A stretch of DNA of 15,621 nt, taken from NCBI GenBank assembly GCA_024280585.1, contig JAJRPW010000176.1, positions 1 to 15,621 on the forward strand. Direction: 5' to 3'. Position 1 is the stretch's first letter. Each line of letters opens with the position of its first letter. Origin of the DNA: Alphaproteobacteria bacterium. Its GTDB lineage: Bacteria > Pseudomonadota > Alphaproteobacteria > Rickettsiales > UBA6187. Below are positions 1-7,213 of the stretch, piece after piece. The notes under the pieces were generated by a model, which searched no databases, had not been told where the DNA came from, and was given only the letters and a program-made list of their open reading frames with translations. The position numbers were made by a program, and so were the translations under genes.

Positions 1-17
1 TACAGCGATTGCTGCCC

Positions 18-37
18 CCCCCTCCCGCTGGAGGGGG
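18..37. repeat. Perfect 8-bp palindrome (CCCCCTCC / GGAGGGGG)
   Basis: Bases 18-25 and 30-37 are exact inverted complements separated by the loop CGCT, embedded in a C-rich run. GC-rich hairpins of this kind are commonly dispersed between genes in alphaproteobacterial genomes. There is no T-run on either side, so a simple intrinsic terminator is not supported. It lies about 150 nt downstream of the flgE stop codon. Seen directly: the dyad. Inferred: that it is a dispersed element. Confidence 0.55.
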
Positions 38-107
38 ACGAGTGCACCTCACCGAATACAATAATTTTCAACAGTGCGTAAGGTGAGATAATAATTATTT
101 TCCTTGG

Positions 108-130
108 ATCCTGCGGTCGAGCCGCAGGAT
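108..130. repeat. Dispersed palindromic element, 9-bp stem (ATCCTGCGG-TCGAG-CCGCAGGAT)
   Basis: A perfect 9-bp stem with a 5-nt loop, followed by GACGG. On the minus strand it reads GTCATCCTGCGG, CTCGA, CCGCAGGATCC, matching the form of the well-known palindromes scattered between Rickettsiales genes (GTCATCCCGCGG..CCGCGGGATCC). The flank GGATGACGG (127-135) recurs at 149-157, which suggests a second, degenerate copy of the element's edge. It sits just downstream of the hook operon and may also help end or stabilise that mRNA, though no T-run follows. Confidence 0.65.
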
Positions 131-186
131 GACGGAATATTACCACAGGGATGACGGCGTTATTTGTGCTGTTGAATTGATAATTA

Positions 187-3021
187 TTAGACTCTTCTAT
201 TCAGCTCTTCCGTCATGGCTTTCACTATGGAAACGGCGGCTGCATTTGCATTATAGTTTGCCTGGATAGCGATAGTATTGACCAGCTCATTGGCGATATC
301 CGCGGTCGATCCTTCCAGGGATTTTGGTACAATAGTCCCTGCTCCACCTGCTCCGGCCTTTTTTAGGTTAATCTCACCGGATAATTGTGTTGTTAAATAG
401 ACGTTTCCGCTCTTGGCTTGCAATGCATTTTGGTTGGCTACAGTCAAAATCGGAAGTCTGTAAATAGCTTTGACCTCGCCATTACTAAATTTTGCATTAA
501 CTGTGCCGTCTTCGGCCACTTCAATACCGCTAAATTGCCCTGCGGCAACACCGTTTTGCTCTACAAATTCAACATTATATGCGGAGTCAAACTGCCTTAA
601 ACCATCGGTTAGTCCAAGAACCGCTCCTGTAGTGCCCGAGGATGCGCCTGCCGTACCTAGATCAAATGTTATGGAGTTTTTAGTAGCGCCAGTGGTCCAA
701 TCAATATCTATTGCAGCTGATAAGGCTGATGAAACGGATCTTAATGTTCCGTCGCCGTTGAACACAATTGTACCATTCTTAACAAGCCCATCTGTTCCTA
801 CACCGCTTACTTCACTCGGTGTTAGCGCATAAAATTCGACTGACCACTCGTTCGAGCCGGTTTTAAGAAAAGACATTCTGAAGTCATGCCCTGTTCCCAG
901 CGAGTCAAAAATGGTTATATTACGTGGGAAATGTACTCCAACCTTACCACCCGACATGTTTTTATCAACGTTAGTCGGATCATATGATGCTGCGATTGAG
1001 GCACTTGAAGCCGTGGCTGCGACAAGCTGGGTGCCGCCAGAATCCTCCACTTTCAGCTCGGTGAAAAACCCGTCACCAACATCAGAATTATCAGCAAGAC
1101 CAAGCTCCGCCATTAAGTCATTAGCCGAATCTCCGAATTCCAATGTGCCTGTATCTGCTGTTATTGTAAGAGCTCCACTTGATGTTCCAGTTGCAGTTGC
1201 TGTGTAGTCAGCGTCTGCATTAATTAATATAGCAAGACCACTCAATGTTGAGAATCTGCCTGCTGCAGCAGCAACATTTGTTAGCCCCATATCAGTTACA
1301 AAATCTGCTGTATTACCACCGCCTTGGGTATAAGTAATTTCAAGCGCTGCGTTTACTGGTGAAACATACATCCTATTATTGGCAATTTTACCGACAAAAT
1401 CTGTCGAATTATTTATAGCTTCAGCTAATGTTGTAAGGGAGTTAAACTGACCGCTACCCGCTGATGTATCTGGAGTTCCTACAGCTAAATATGTAAATGT
1501 TGTTGCACCACCACCATCATTTATTAATAATGTATCACCGTTAGCAATCCCTGCACTAAAAGCGCTAGCTGGAAGTGAAGATCCAAACGTAGCAGGAGCA
1601 ACTGTGATATCCCCACTTTCGTCAATACCACCATAAGTTAAAGTTAAACCATTACCTGCTGCAACCTGATCATCATCCAGTACTAAAGTAGAAGTGCCAA
1701 TAACCATGGAACTCGCTGGTGATGTTGATGTTACAGTCACCGGAACTATAAGATCAAGAACTCCATTTGTACCATTTTCTCTGGATTGCAGGTTGGTAAC
1801 GACTGTGGCCTGGTTTTTTGCAACGACCATCAAATCTGTAGGGTCAGCACTGAATATATTAATACTTACACCGTTTGAAGCATTCTTAACTACAGAATCA
1901 AGATCAGGTATTGTCGAAGCTTGAATTAATGTGTCTAACCCGGCCACCGTATTAAACCTGTTCACCCCGGATGCTGCCGCAGCAACATTACTAAACCCTA
2001 ATTCATAATGTAAATTACTGCTGGCTACATCGGAAAAAGTCACCGCCTCATTGCCAACGTCAGATGACACATATAATATAGTTCCGAAAGTTCTTGCGGT
2101 TAAACCGGTTTTTAGATTAATTGCTGTGGCTAAAGAATCAAAGCTGTTAAACTCGCCATTGGCCGTATCAGGAGAACTTACTTTATAAGTAAATGTATGG
2201 GTTCCACTGCCCACTGTGATTGTAAATTTATCATCTGCTGTTAAAATTGGAGCTGTTGTACTTGCTGAAAAAGTATTAGCTGTTGAAGTCGCTCCAAACG
2301 TGGTCGTGCGACTTACATCAAACGATTTGGCAATACCGCCATATGTAAATATAGTCGCTATACTATTAGAGGTAAATGTTATTGTATCACCGCCTTGCAT
2401 TCCTGCTGCCGGAACGATAATATCTGTGCTGGCCATAGATGCATTTGCAGTAGAAGTAAAATCCAACACCGCAGTTGCACCCTGGAACACCGATTGACCG
2501 GCATTTAAGTTTAAGCCCATTCTAACAGTTGTTGTCGCTGATGCAGTACCTGCCGCCGAATTGGTATCAACAACCTCCAGTGATTCTATGGATTCCGCTG
2601 CTGTGGTATTGGCATTTCCGGTTTCACCAGGTAATTTACCATCATTATCCAAAGGCCAGCCCAGTAATTTATTACCGCTGGAGTTAACCAGTTCACCGCT
2701 ATTATTAATGTCGAAATCTCCAGTACGGGTTAATAAGGTTGATCCGCCATTATCCTGAACGCCAAAGAAGCCATTGCCATTAATGGATAAATCTGTATCT
2801 CGGCCAGTTGATTCAATCAAACCTTGCGACTCAACTAATATTTTAGATCTAGCACTAACACCACCACCACCTGAATCTGTTACCAGAGTCGAAAAAATCG
2901 TCGTGCTGGCCTTATATCCGGCTGTAGACGCGTTAGCGATATTAACCGCGCTGTTCGAGATGGCAGTACTATTTGCCTGTATACCCGTTATTGATGAAAC
3001 CAGTGCTCCCTGTAAACCCAT
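187..3021 (-). CDS. flgE: Flagellar hook protein FlgE, enlarged by a duplicated insert
   Basis: Structural subunit of the flagellar hook, exported by the flagellar type III apparatus and assembled under the FlgD cap. The N-terminus (residues 1-75) has the rod/hook signature, with SSITGIQANS and NIANASTAGYKA and later LSINGNGFF near 78. Residues 680-860 form the conserved FlgE core (SYDPTNVDKNMSGG). The C-terminus (902-944) is the basal-body/hook coiled coil (EGSTADIANELVNTIAIQAN). At 944 residues it is about twice a typical FlgE (about 400-600). The excess is residues 208-645, which contain two related units (separate entries) and should form surface domains. AGGAG lies 7 nt before the ATG. 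The gene starts 38 nt after flgD, is last in the fliK-flgD-flgE unit, and ends in tandem TAA stops. It is not flagellin: the hook core is clear. Confidence 0.93.
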   Translation of the reverse strand: MGLQGALVSSITGIQANSTAISNSAVNIANASTAGYKASTTIFSTLVTDSGGGGVSARSKILVESQGLIESTGRDTDLSINGNGFFGVQDNGGSTLLTRTGDFDINNSGELVNSSGNKLLGWPLDNDGKLPGETGNANTTAAESIESLEVVDTNSAAGTASATTTVRMGLNLNAGQSVFQGATAVLDFTSTANASMASTDIIVPAAGMQGGDTITFTSNSIATIFTYGGIAKSFDVSRTTTFGATSTANTFSASTTAPILTADDKFTITVGSGTHTFTYKVSSPDTANGEFNSFDSLATAINLKTGLTARTFGTILYVSSDVGNEAVTFSDVASSNLHYELGFSNVAAAASGVNRFNTVAGLDTLIQASTIPDLDSVVKNASNGVSINIFSADPTDLMVVAKNQATVVTNLQSRENGTNGVLDLIVPVTVTSTSPASSMVIGTSTLVLDDDQVAAGNGLTLTYGGIDESGDITVAPATFGSSLPASAFSAGIANGDTLLINDGGGATTFTYLAVGTPDTSAGSGQFNSLTTLAEAINNSTDFVGKIANNRMYVSPVNAALEITYTQGGGNTADFVTDMGLTNVAAAAGRFSTLSGLAILINADADYTATATGTSSGALTITADTGTLEFGDSANDLMAELGLADNSDVGDGFFTELKVEDSGGTQLVAATASSASIAASYDPTNVDKNMSGGKVGVHFPRNITIFDSLGTGHDFRMSFLKTGSNEWSVEFYALTPSEVSGVGTDGLVKNGTIVFNGDGTLRSVSSALSAAIDIDWTTGATKNSITFDLGTAGASSGTTGAVLGLTDGLRQFDSAYNVEFVEQNGVAAGQFSGIEVAEDGTVNAKFSNGEVKAIYRLPILTVANQNALQAKSGNVYLTTQLSGEINLKKAGAGGAGTIVPKSLEGSTADIANELVNTIAIQANYNANAAAVSIVKAMTEELNRRV
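1087..1710 (-). repeat. Internal duplication in FlgE, second unit (residues about 438-645)
   Basis: Residues 438-645 of FlgE match residues 208-400 in order. LTLTYGGIDESGDITVAPATFG corresponds to IFTYGGIAKSFDVSRTTTFG, TTFTYLAVGTPDTSAGSGQFNSL to HTFTYKVSSPDTANGEFNSF, and MGLTNVAAAAGRFSTLSGL to LGFSNVAAAASGVNRFNTVAGL. The copies have diverged clearly at the protein level, so this is an old duplication or a repeated domain family rather than a recent tandem repeat. Boundaries are approximate. Confidence 0.75.
1822..2400 (-). repeat. Internal duplication in FlgE, first unit (residues about 208-400)
   Basis: Partner of the unit at 1087-1710. Within it a weaker half-repeat is visible: FNSFDSLATAIN near residue 291 resembles FNTVAGLDTLIQ near residue 356. 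Each unit may therefore itself derive from two smaller beta-rich modules. It lies in the variable D2/D3 part of the hook protein, the region that faces outward in hook structures. Confidence 0.7.
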
Positions 3022-3059
3022 TTTTTTACTCCTTTTTTTAACCCCATAATGGGAAATGT

Positions 3060-3743
3060 TTAAATATTTTCTTCTGCGTTTTCTGATCTTATTGATGTGA
3101 TATGGTTCCTAAGCGTTTTTAGCTGGCCAACAAGTAGGGTTATATCACCATCATCAATGTCGGCTCCTGTAACAACCCCAACTGTTGAAGTGGTTAAATT
3201 CACTATCTCGCCATCTTTACCTACATAGAATGCTTCCACCTCATAAACCCCGTCGCTTACCGGATTATTTTCTGTCGACATACCGTCCCACGCAAACTCG
3301 TTATTTCCTATATTTTTGCTGCCAAAACCAGTATAAACAGGATTGCCACTCTCACTTCTTATTACAATAAATAATTGTTCGGCAGACTCGCCCATTTCGT
3401 ATGAAAATGAAGTTCCCCCATCCTTTAGCTGGATAGTATCGGATTCAAACTCAACAATTTTGTCCAGATAAGAAATGGGATCGCCAAATTGTTCTGTGCC
3501 TCCGCCATTTAATTCAATTAATGTTTCCAGATTGTCATTGGTGGTTATAGCTTGCTCAACGCTGGAAATCCGAGCTATAGAATCAATCAACGCGGTCGGG
3601 TCAGTCGGTTCCAAAGGATTTTGATATTGCATCTGTGCGATAAAAATTTTGATAAAAGCATCCTTGTTTTGGATCAGGTTTTCCTCAGAACTTTCTGTTC
3701 TGCTTGTCGCCGTTATATTTGATGCTACACTATTTACATCCAT
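3060..3743 (-). CDS. flgD: Flagellar hook capping protein FlgD
   Basis: Scaffold protein that caps the growing hook in the periplasm or outside the cell and is needed for FlgE polymerisation. Residues 27-67 carry the FlgD N-terminal signature (DAFIKIFIAQMQYQNPLEP, then SSVEQA), needed for export and capping. Residues 90-190 form the Ig-like/tudor C-terminal region, with the typical AWDGMSTENNPVSDGVYEVE at 151-170. The length of 227 residues is normal. The ATG is preceded by AAAGGAG 7 nt upstream, in the 12-nt gap after the fliK stop, so translation is probably coupled to fliK. flgE follows after 38 nt. Nothing is missing or broken. Confidence 0.95.
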   Translation of the reverse strand: MDVNSVASNITATSRTESSEENLIQNKDAFIKIFIAQMQYQNPLEPTDPTALIDSIARISSVEQAITTNDNLETLIELNGGGTEQFGDPISYLDKIVEFESDTIQLKDGGTSFSYEMGESAEQLFIVIRSESGNPVYTGFGSKNIGNNEFAWDGMSTENNPVSDGVYEVEAFYVGKDGEIVNLTTSTVGVVTGADIDDGDITLLVGQLKTLRNHITSIRSENAEENI

Positions 3744-3755
3744 TTGGTTTCTCCT

Positions 3756-5279
3756 TTAAACACTTATATCCAGCCCTTCATTTGCAGATAAGTATGCATT
3801 TGCATAACCAGAAATATTGTCGAAGTTAGCTACCTCATCATCGTCCAAGGCACCTACTTGGTTGCCAAAGTTATTTTCGTTAAATTGTTTCCACTGCTCA
3901 TGGCCTTTATCCTGAAAATTAAAGCTTAAATTTGATGATTCCGTTTTTAAAGAATCTTGCAGGATTTCTCTAAGCGAGCTGCCTTCTTTTTGCAATAGAT
4001 TTAAAGTGTCGGCTTTTTCGGCCATTATTGTTACTTTTGTTTTGCCGTCAGCGGCTATTTCCATCTTGACATCAATGCTGCCCAACTCTTTCGGATGTAG
4101 CTGAATAGTGATTGTATTATTGCCTTTTCCTGCTGTATTCGATCCACTGAATTTTATATTAGCGATCTCTTTTGCGGCATTTTCAAAATTTGATTTATTC
4201 AGCGCCATGTCGCTTGCAGAAATTCCAGTAGTTTCCATTACACGGTCAAATTTGACTAAAGATGCACTGTTGAAATTTATATTGCTGTTATTCGGTAAAT
4301 TTTGTCCGCTGCCCGGCTCTTTAAACCCTGAATTTTCACTGGAATTATTTTGCATTTGATTAAGAAGTTCGGAGCTGTTGGTGCTTGTTCCAGCACCTGT
4401 TTGCCCTGCCGTTTTATTGCCGAGAAATTCTTCTTGTGTTTGAGTTAGATTGGTTGCCAGGATTTTTTCTCGCAGATCAACAACGGGCTGAACAACTCTG
4501 GTTTTGCTGGCATCTTGCTGCATTAAACCTATAATTTTTTCATCAATTACGGGTTTGTTATTGCTTGTGGTGTTGCCGGTCTGATTTTTATCGCCACCTA
4601 ACTCTTTTTTACCCAATAGGCTAACAACCTGGGCAGATTTTATATTAGTTTCAGATACTTCCGGGCTTTGGGCATCAATTTTTGCCAGATTCAACACGAT
4701 TTTTTCAATTTCGGCTGAGGATGGAGCCTCGCCATTATTTGCAGTAATGTTAGCGATAGTTTGCGAAACCACCTTCGCCGCCACTTCCTGCGGAGTATTA
4801 TTAAAGCTTTGTAGTGATATTTCCTTAGGAGCGCCGAGCAATTCGGTGTTACTTGGAGTGGTCGCAACCTCTTGCAGGCCAAGCAAGCTGGCTAAAACGC
4901 TGTTTTCCGCTAGATCCCCGCTCTGATCTGCAATAATTTCTATGCCGCCAAGTAAATGCTGGGTTAATCCGTTTTGAATTTCAGTCGCTGTAGCTGCAGA
5001 AAAATTCGGCACCTGGCCAGTTTCATCAGCAGTCCTGCGGATTTTTGGTGTTTGATTTTGATTCTCACTTTTGTCGGCTTTTGGTTGCCCTGTTGGAGCC
5101 GTATTTTCCTTTTGTACAGCGTTATTATCGCTACTGGCATTGTTTTCTGACTTCGCAGTTTTTAGATACTCTTTAAAATTTTTATCATCAGAAGACAGAT
5201 CATATGCAGCCTGTCCACGGGAAGGATTTGCTCTCTCCGCCTGCTGCATTGTTAATATGTCTAATAAGCCTAAATTCAT
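3756..5279 (-). CDS. fliK: Flagellar hook-length control protein FliK
   Basis: Secreted molecular ruler that measures hook length and switches the flagellar export gate (FlhB) from hook to filament substrates. The C-terminal Flg_hook domain is at about residues 389-457 of 507 (ITIQLHPKELGSIDVKMEI, then LNLLQKEGSSLREILQDS), with the characteristic hydrophobic-x-P-x-x-L-G motif. The preceding ~380 residues are N/S/Q/T-rich and low in complexity, as expected of the ruler part. The frame is open from an upstream TTG at 5288 (510 residues), but I prefer the ATG at 5279: GGAT lies just before it, and the TTG has no ribosome-binding sequence. First gene of the hook operon, about 30 nt downstream of the start site predicted from the sigma-54 promoter. 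Confidence 0.9.
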   Translation of the reverse strand: MNLGLLDILTMQQAERANPSRGQAAYDLSSDDKNFKEYLKTAKSENNASSDNNAVQKENTAPTGQPKADKSENQNQTPKIRRTADETGQVPNFSAATATEIQNGLTQHLLGGIEIIADQSGDLAENSVLASLLGLQEVATTPSNTELLGAPKEISLQSFNNTPQEVAAKVVSQTIANITANNGEAPSSAEIEKIVLNLAKIDAQSPEVSETNIKSAQVVSLLGKKELGGDKNQTGNTTSNNKPVIDEKIIGLMQQDASKTRVVQPVVDLREKILATNLTQTQEEFLGNKTAGQTGAGTSTNSSELLNQMQNNSSENSGFKEPGSGQNLPNNSNINFNSASLVKFDRVMETTGISASDMALNKSNFENAAKEIANIKFSGSNTAGKGNNTITIQLHPKELGSIDVKMEIAADGKTKVTIMAEKADTLNLLQKEGSSLREILQDSLKTESSNLSFNFQDKGHEQWKQFNENNFGNQVGALDDDEVANFDNISGYANAYLSANEGLDISV

Positions 5280-5319
5280 TTTATCCAAACTAAAATATTT
5301 TTTACTACGCTAACTTCAA

Positions 5320-5335
5320 TGCAAACAGCGTGCCA
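5320..5335 (-). promoter_or_regulatory. Sigma-54 (RpoN) -24/-12 promoter of the hook operon
   Basis: The minus strand reads TGGCACGCTGTTTGCA, an exact match to the RpoN consensus TGGCAC-N5-TTGCA, with GG and GC exactly 10 nt apart. It predicts a transcription start near 5309 and a leader of about 30 nt before the fliK ATG. Late or hook-stage flagellar genes use sigma-54 in Caulobacter and several other bacteria, so the context fits. Such promoters require a bacterial enhancer-binding protein; a candidate site is at 5401-5437. Confidence 0.88.
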
Positions 5336-5400
5336 AACTAAAAAATGCTATATTTTATAGGGTATATGAGAGGGGTGTGAATGAGATTTAATAGGGGACA

Positions 5401-5437
5401 GGCAAAAAATGCAGTGTTTGTATGAGCATATTTTGCC
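5401..5437. promoter_or_regulatory. Candidate enhancer (activator-binding) pair upstream of the sigma-54 promoter
   Basis: GGCAAAAAATGC (5401-5412) and GCATATTTTGCC (5426-5437) are inverted copies, 11 of 12 matching, with 13 nt between. Each arm contains its own dyad GCA-N5-TGC, centred at 5407 and 5431, about 98 and 122 bp upstream of the predicted start. That is the usual distance for sigma-54 activators such as FlbD or NtrC-type proteins. The second arm continues as CCCGGCA on the minus strand, reminiscent of Caulobacter ftr sites as I recall them. The symmetry is seen; the function is inferred. Confidence 0.45.
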
Positions 5438-5453
5438 GGGTTATACACAAAAA

Positions 5454-5493
5454 CAAAAAAACCCTCACCTAGAATATAGGCAAGGGTTTTTTT
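5454..5493 (-). terminator. Intrinsic terminator of the HU gene
   Basis: AAAAAACCCT and AGGGTTTTTT flank inner arms CCT/AGG with a 2x2 internal mismatch and a short loop. A-run and T-run flank the stem on both sides, so it could act in either direction. It lies 19 nt after the HU stop codon and separates HU transcription from the regulatory region of the hook operon. Confidence 0.75.
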
Positions 5494-5511
5494 GAGCTAT
5501 TTAATAGTAAT

Positions 5512-5790
5512 TTAAGCAGCGTTAGCAGCATCTTTTAGAGCTTTGCTAGGCTTGAATTTAGGCTGCTTGGAAGCTGGGATCTTGATCTTAGCGCCAGTGC
5601 TAGGATTGCGCCCCTCGCGAGCTTTCCTGTCAGATATGCTAAAAGTACCAAATCCAGCAAGACGAACTTCGCTGCCTTTCTTAAGTTGCTTCACAATCGC
5701 AGCAAGAGCAGCATCCAAAGCTTTGCTGGCAGAGTCTTTTGTAAGGTCTGCATCTTTAGCAATTGCATCAATAAGGTCTTTTTTGTTCAT
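5512..5790 (-). CDS. HU-family histone-like DNA-binding protein
   Basis: Small basic protein that binds and bends DNA as a dimer in the nucleoid. All 92 residues fit the HU/IHF fold: N-terminal helices (MNKKDLIDAIAKDADL.. to about 40), then the beta-sheet and DNA-clasping arms with GFGTFSISDRKAREGRNPSTG (47-67), the intercalating-proline region near IPASKQPKF, and the C-terminal helix. RNPSTG followed by an IPA-type segment, and the overall length, favour HU over the IHF subunits, though IHF cannot be fully excluded by eye. GGAG lies 7 nt before the ATG. The gene is followed by its own terminator and preceded by a 128-nt gap, so it is probably monocistronic. An HU/IHF-type protein next to a sigma-54 promoter is noteworthy but may be coincidence. 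Confidence 0.92.
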   Translation of the reverse strand: MNKKDLIDAIAKDADLTKDSASKALDAALAAIVKQLKKGSEVRLAGFGTFSISDRKAREGRNPSTGAKIKIPASKQPKFKPSKALKDAANAA

Positions 5791-5836
5791 CGTAATTCTC
5801 CATTTGTTTTAGGTGTTTTGCAATAGTTACCCTATC

Positions 5837-5866
5837 GTTATATCAATATTTTTGATCTATCAACAA
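5837..5866 (-). promoter_or_regulatory. Weak candidate sigma-70 promoter for the HU gene
   Basis: On the minus strand TTGTTG (5861-5866) and TATAAC (5837-5842) are 18 nt apart, about 45 nt before the HU start codon, within the AT-rich gap between the ligase-like gene and HU. AT-richness makes such matches common, so support is limited. Nothing else is recognisable in 5791-5918. Confidence 0.3.
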
Positions 5867-5918
5867 AAAATTGCCTTATTTTACAACTTTTTCTACTATT
5901 AGTCACAACAGCGTCATT

Positions 5919-7121
5919 TTAGTAACTATTTCTTGCGTTTTTTGTAGCAATAAAAATAAAAAATGCCGAAATAATTCCAGCAGCCACCCACCAATTCTGC
6001 CAAATTCCGTAACCGGTTTCTCCTATTGCAAAATATGTAGCAAAAAGTCCCGCTTGAAAAGCCATTGTTTTGGAGTTATTTTGTGAGATAGTATACATTA
6101 TTGAAAGCATAAAAGCTGAAAATAAAACCAGCCCCACAGCACCAAGCTCCAGCCAGATTTGCATAACATTGTTATGAGTGTGCAAAGGAAGCGGGTGCCG
6201 ACCTCCCGGAAGATACTCTTCTTTTGTAACGGGAATAGACCTGGCGGAGTTAAATCCCCAGCCAAGCAAAGGCTTTTCTGACGCCTTATTAGCCGCGAAA
6301 CTCCATATATGCAGCCTGTATTCCGAAGCCGAACCGGAAATTTCTGGAATTTCCTGATATATTTTAGCCGGATCCATAGTTTTCGCGGTATATGCAACTA
6401 AAATCACAGAGATAACACTTAACGCCATGAGTATTTTCATACCCGTTTTTTTGGTAAAATATATAAATATAAAGGCAAGTACCCCCAAAATTAGCCCCAT
6501 TACGGACGATTGACTTTCTAAATTAGTTAGCGTCCACCCTGCAATTAGTAACAAAACGATGGCGATTACTTTGCGTTTATTAAGGAATAAATAAGCAAAA
6601 ACCGGCCAAATCATGAGGCTCAAATAGCTAGCGCCTCGATTTAAATCAGTTAGTGCATATACATGTTCTTTTTCTTGAAACCCCCTGAAAAACTTAGTTA
6701 TAATCCCGTCGAAAAAATACTCGATATTTGCCCCAATAAACGCAATAATAAGCCCGGAAAGCAAGTATTTTCCGATTAAATCAGCCTGCTTGTTGCTTAT
6801 TTTTTGTGCAAATTCTAATGATGCTATGGCGGCAATAAAAATCAGCAACATTCGCCAGAGTAAATTAATAGACTGCTCTGGATCAACAGCCCATAAGGAA
6901 CTTATGAGCGCATAAACAGCTGTTATAATTGTAATTTTGCTGTACGCATCGCGAAAAATCGGCGAAAAATTTCTGTCGTTAATCATGATCGCCACCGGTA
7001 ATAATGCAAGAAGCATAAAAACAACTATCAAAGAAAGCCCTGCATATAAGGACAAAAACGGCGATATAAAAGCGCAGAAAAGTATAATTGCTACGCTGAC
7101 ATTTGACAGTTTATTCGTCAT
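5919..7121 (-). CDS. O-antigen ligase/polymerase-family (Wzy_C/WaaL-like) membrane protein
   Basis: Inner-membrane protein expected to transfer or polymerise undecaprenyl-linked glycans at the periplasmic face. About 11-12 hydrophobic segments surround one large periplasmic loop at residues 247-322. That loop and its exit carry the family's hallmarks: RLHIWSFA (269-276), PLLGWGFNSAR (284-294) and LPLHTHNNVMQIWLELG (311-327), including the Arg and His expected for catalysis. The length of 400 residues is normal. The ATG has AAAGGA upstream. It is divergent from an aminotransferase/phosphoglycosyl transferase pair across a 92-bp gap, supporting a surface-polysaccharide role. Ligases and polymerases of this family (WaaL, Wzy, PglL-type O-oligosaccharyltransferases) cannot be told apart by eye, so no symbol is given. 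Confidence 0.85.
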   Translation of the reverse strand: MTNKLSNVSVAIILFCAFISPFLSLYAGLSLIVVFMLLALLPVAIMINDRNFSPIFRDAYSKITIITAVYALISSLWAVDPEQSINLLWRMLLIFIAAIASLEFAQKISNKQADLIGKYLLSGLIIAFIGANIEYFFDGIITKFFRGFQEKEHVYALTDLNRGASYLSLMIWPVFAYLFLNKRKVIAIVLLLIAGWTLTNLESQSSVMGLILGVLAFIFIYFTKKTGMKILMALSVISVILVAYTAKTMDPAKIYQEIPEISGSASEYRLHIWSFAANKASEKPLLGWGFNSARSIPVTKEEYLPGGRHPLPLHTHNNVMQIWLELGAVGLVLFSAFMLSIMYTISQNNSKTMAFQAGLFATYFAIGETGYGIWQNWWVAAGIISAFFIFIATKNARNSY

Positions 7122-7152
7122 ATTTTTATCCTTTAGTAACTTGTAATAAGCA

Positions 7153-7181
7153 TTGCAATAGGCTCGCCATTGATTTAAAAT
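7153..7181 (+). promoter_or_regulatory. Candidate sigma-70 promoter for the aminotransferase/transferase pair
   Basis: TTGCAA (7153-7158) and TAAAAT (7176-7181) are exactly 17 nt apart, which predicts a start near 7188 and a 26-nt leader. It lies in the 92-bp divergent gap. No convincing promoter was found in the opposite direction. Confidence 0.45.
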
Positions 7182-7213
7182 ATAGTGCTTAAACCCAAAC
7201 AGTAAATATAAAA

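Noticed and set aside
187..3021. Gene as a flagellin or an FlgF/FlgG rod protein or an adhesin
   Set aside because: The FlgE-specific core and position after fliK-flgD identify the hook protein; the repeats are inserted into it.
2216..3049. Several plus-strand frames opposite flgE
   Set aside because: All are antisense shadows of the Thr/Ala/Ser-rich hook gene, with no motif or ribosome-binding sequence.
5280..5288. TTG start for fliK adding three residues
   Set aside because: No Shine-Dalgarno sequence upstream of the TTG; the ATG three codons later has GGAT before it. The difference is trivial and not proven.
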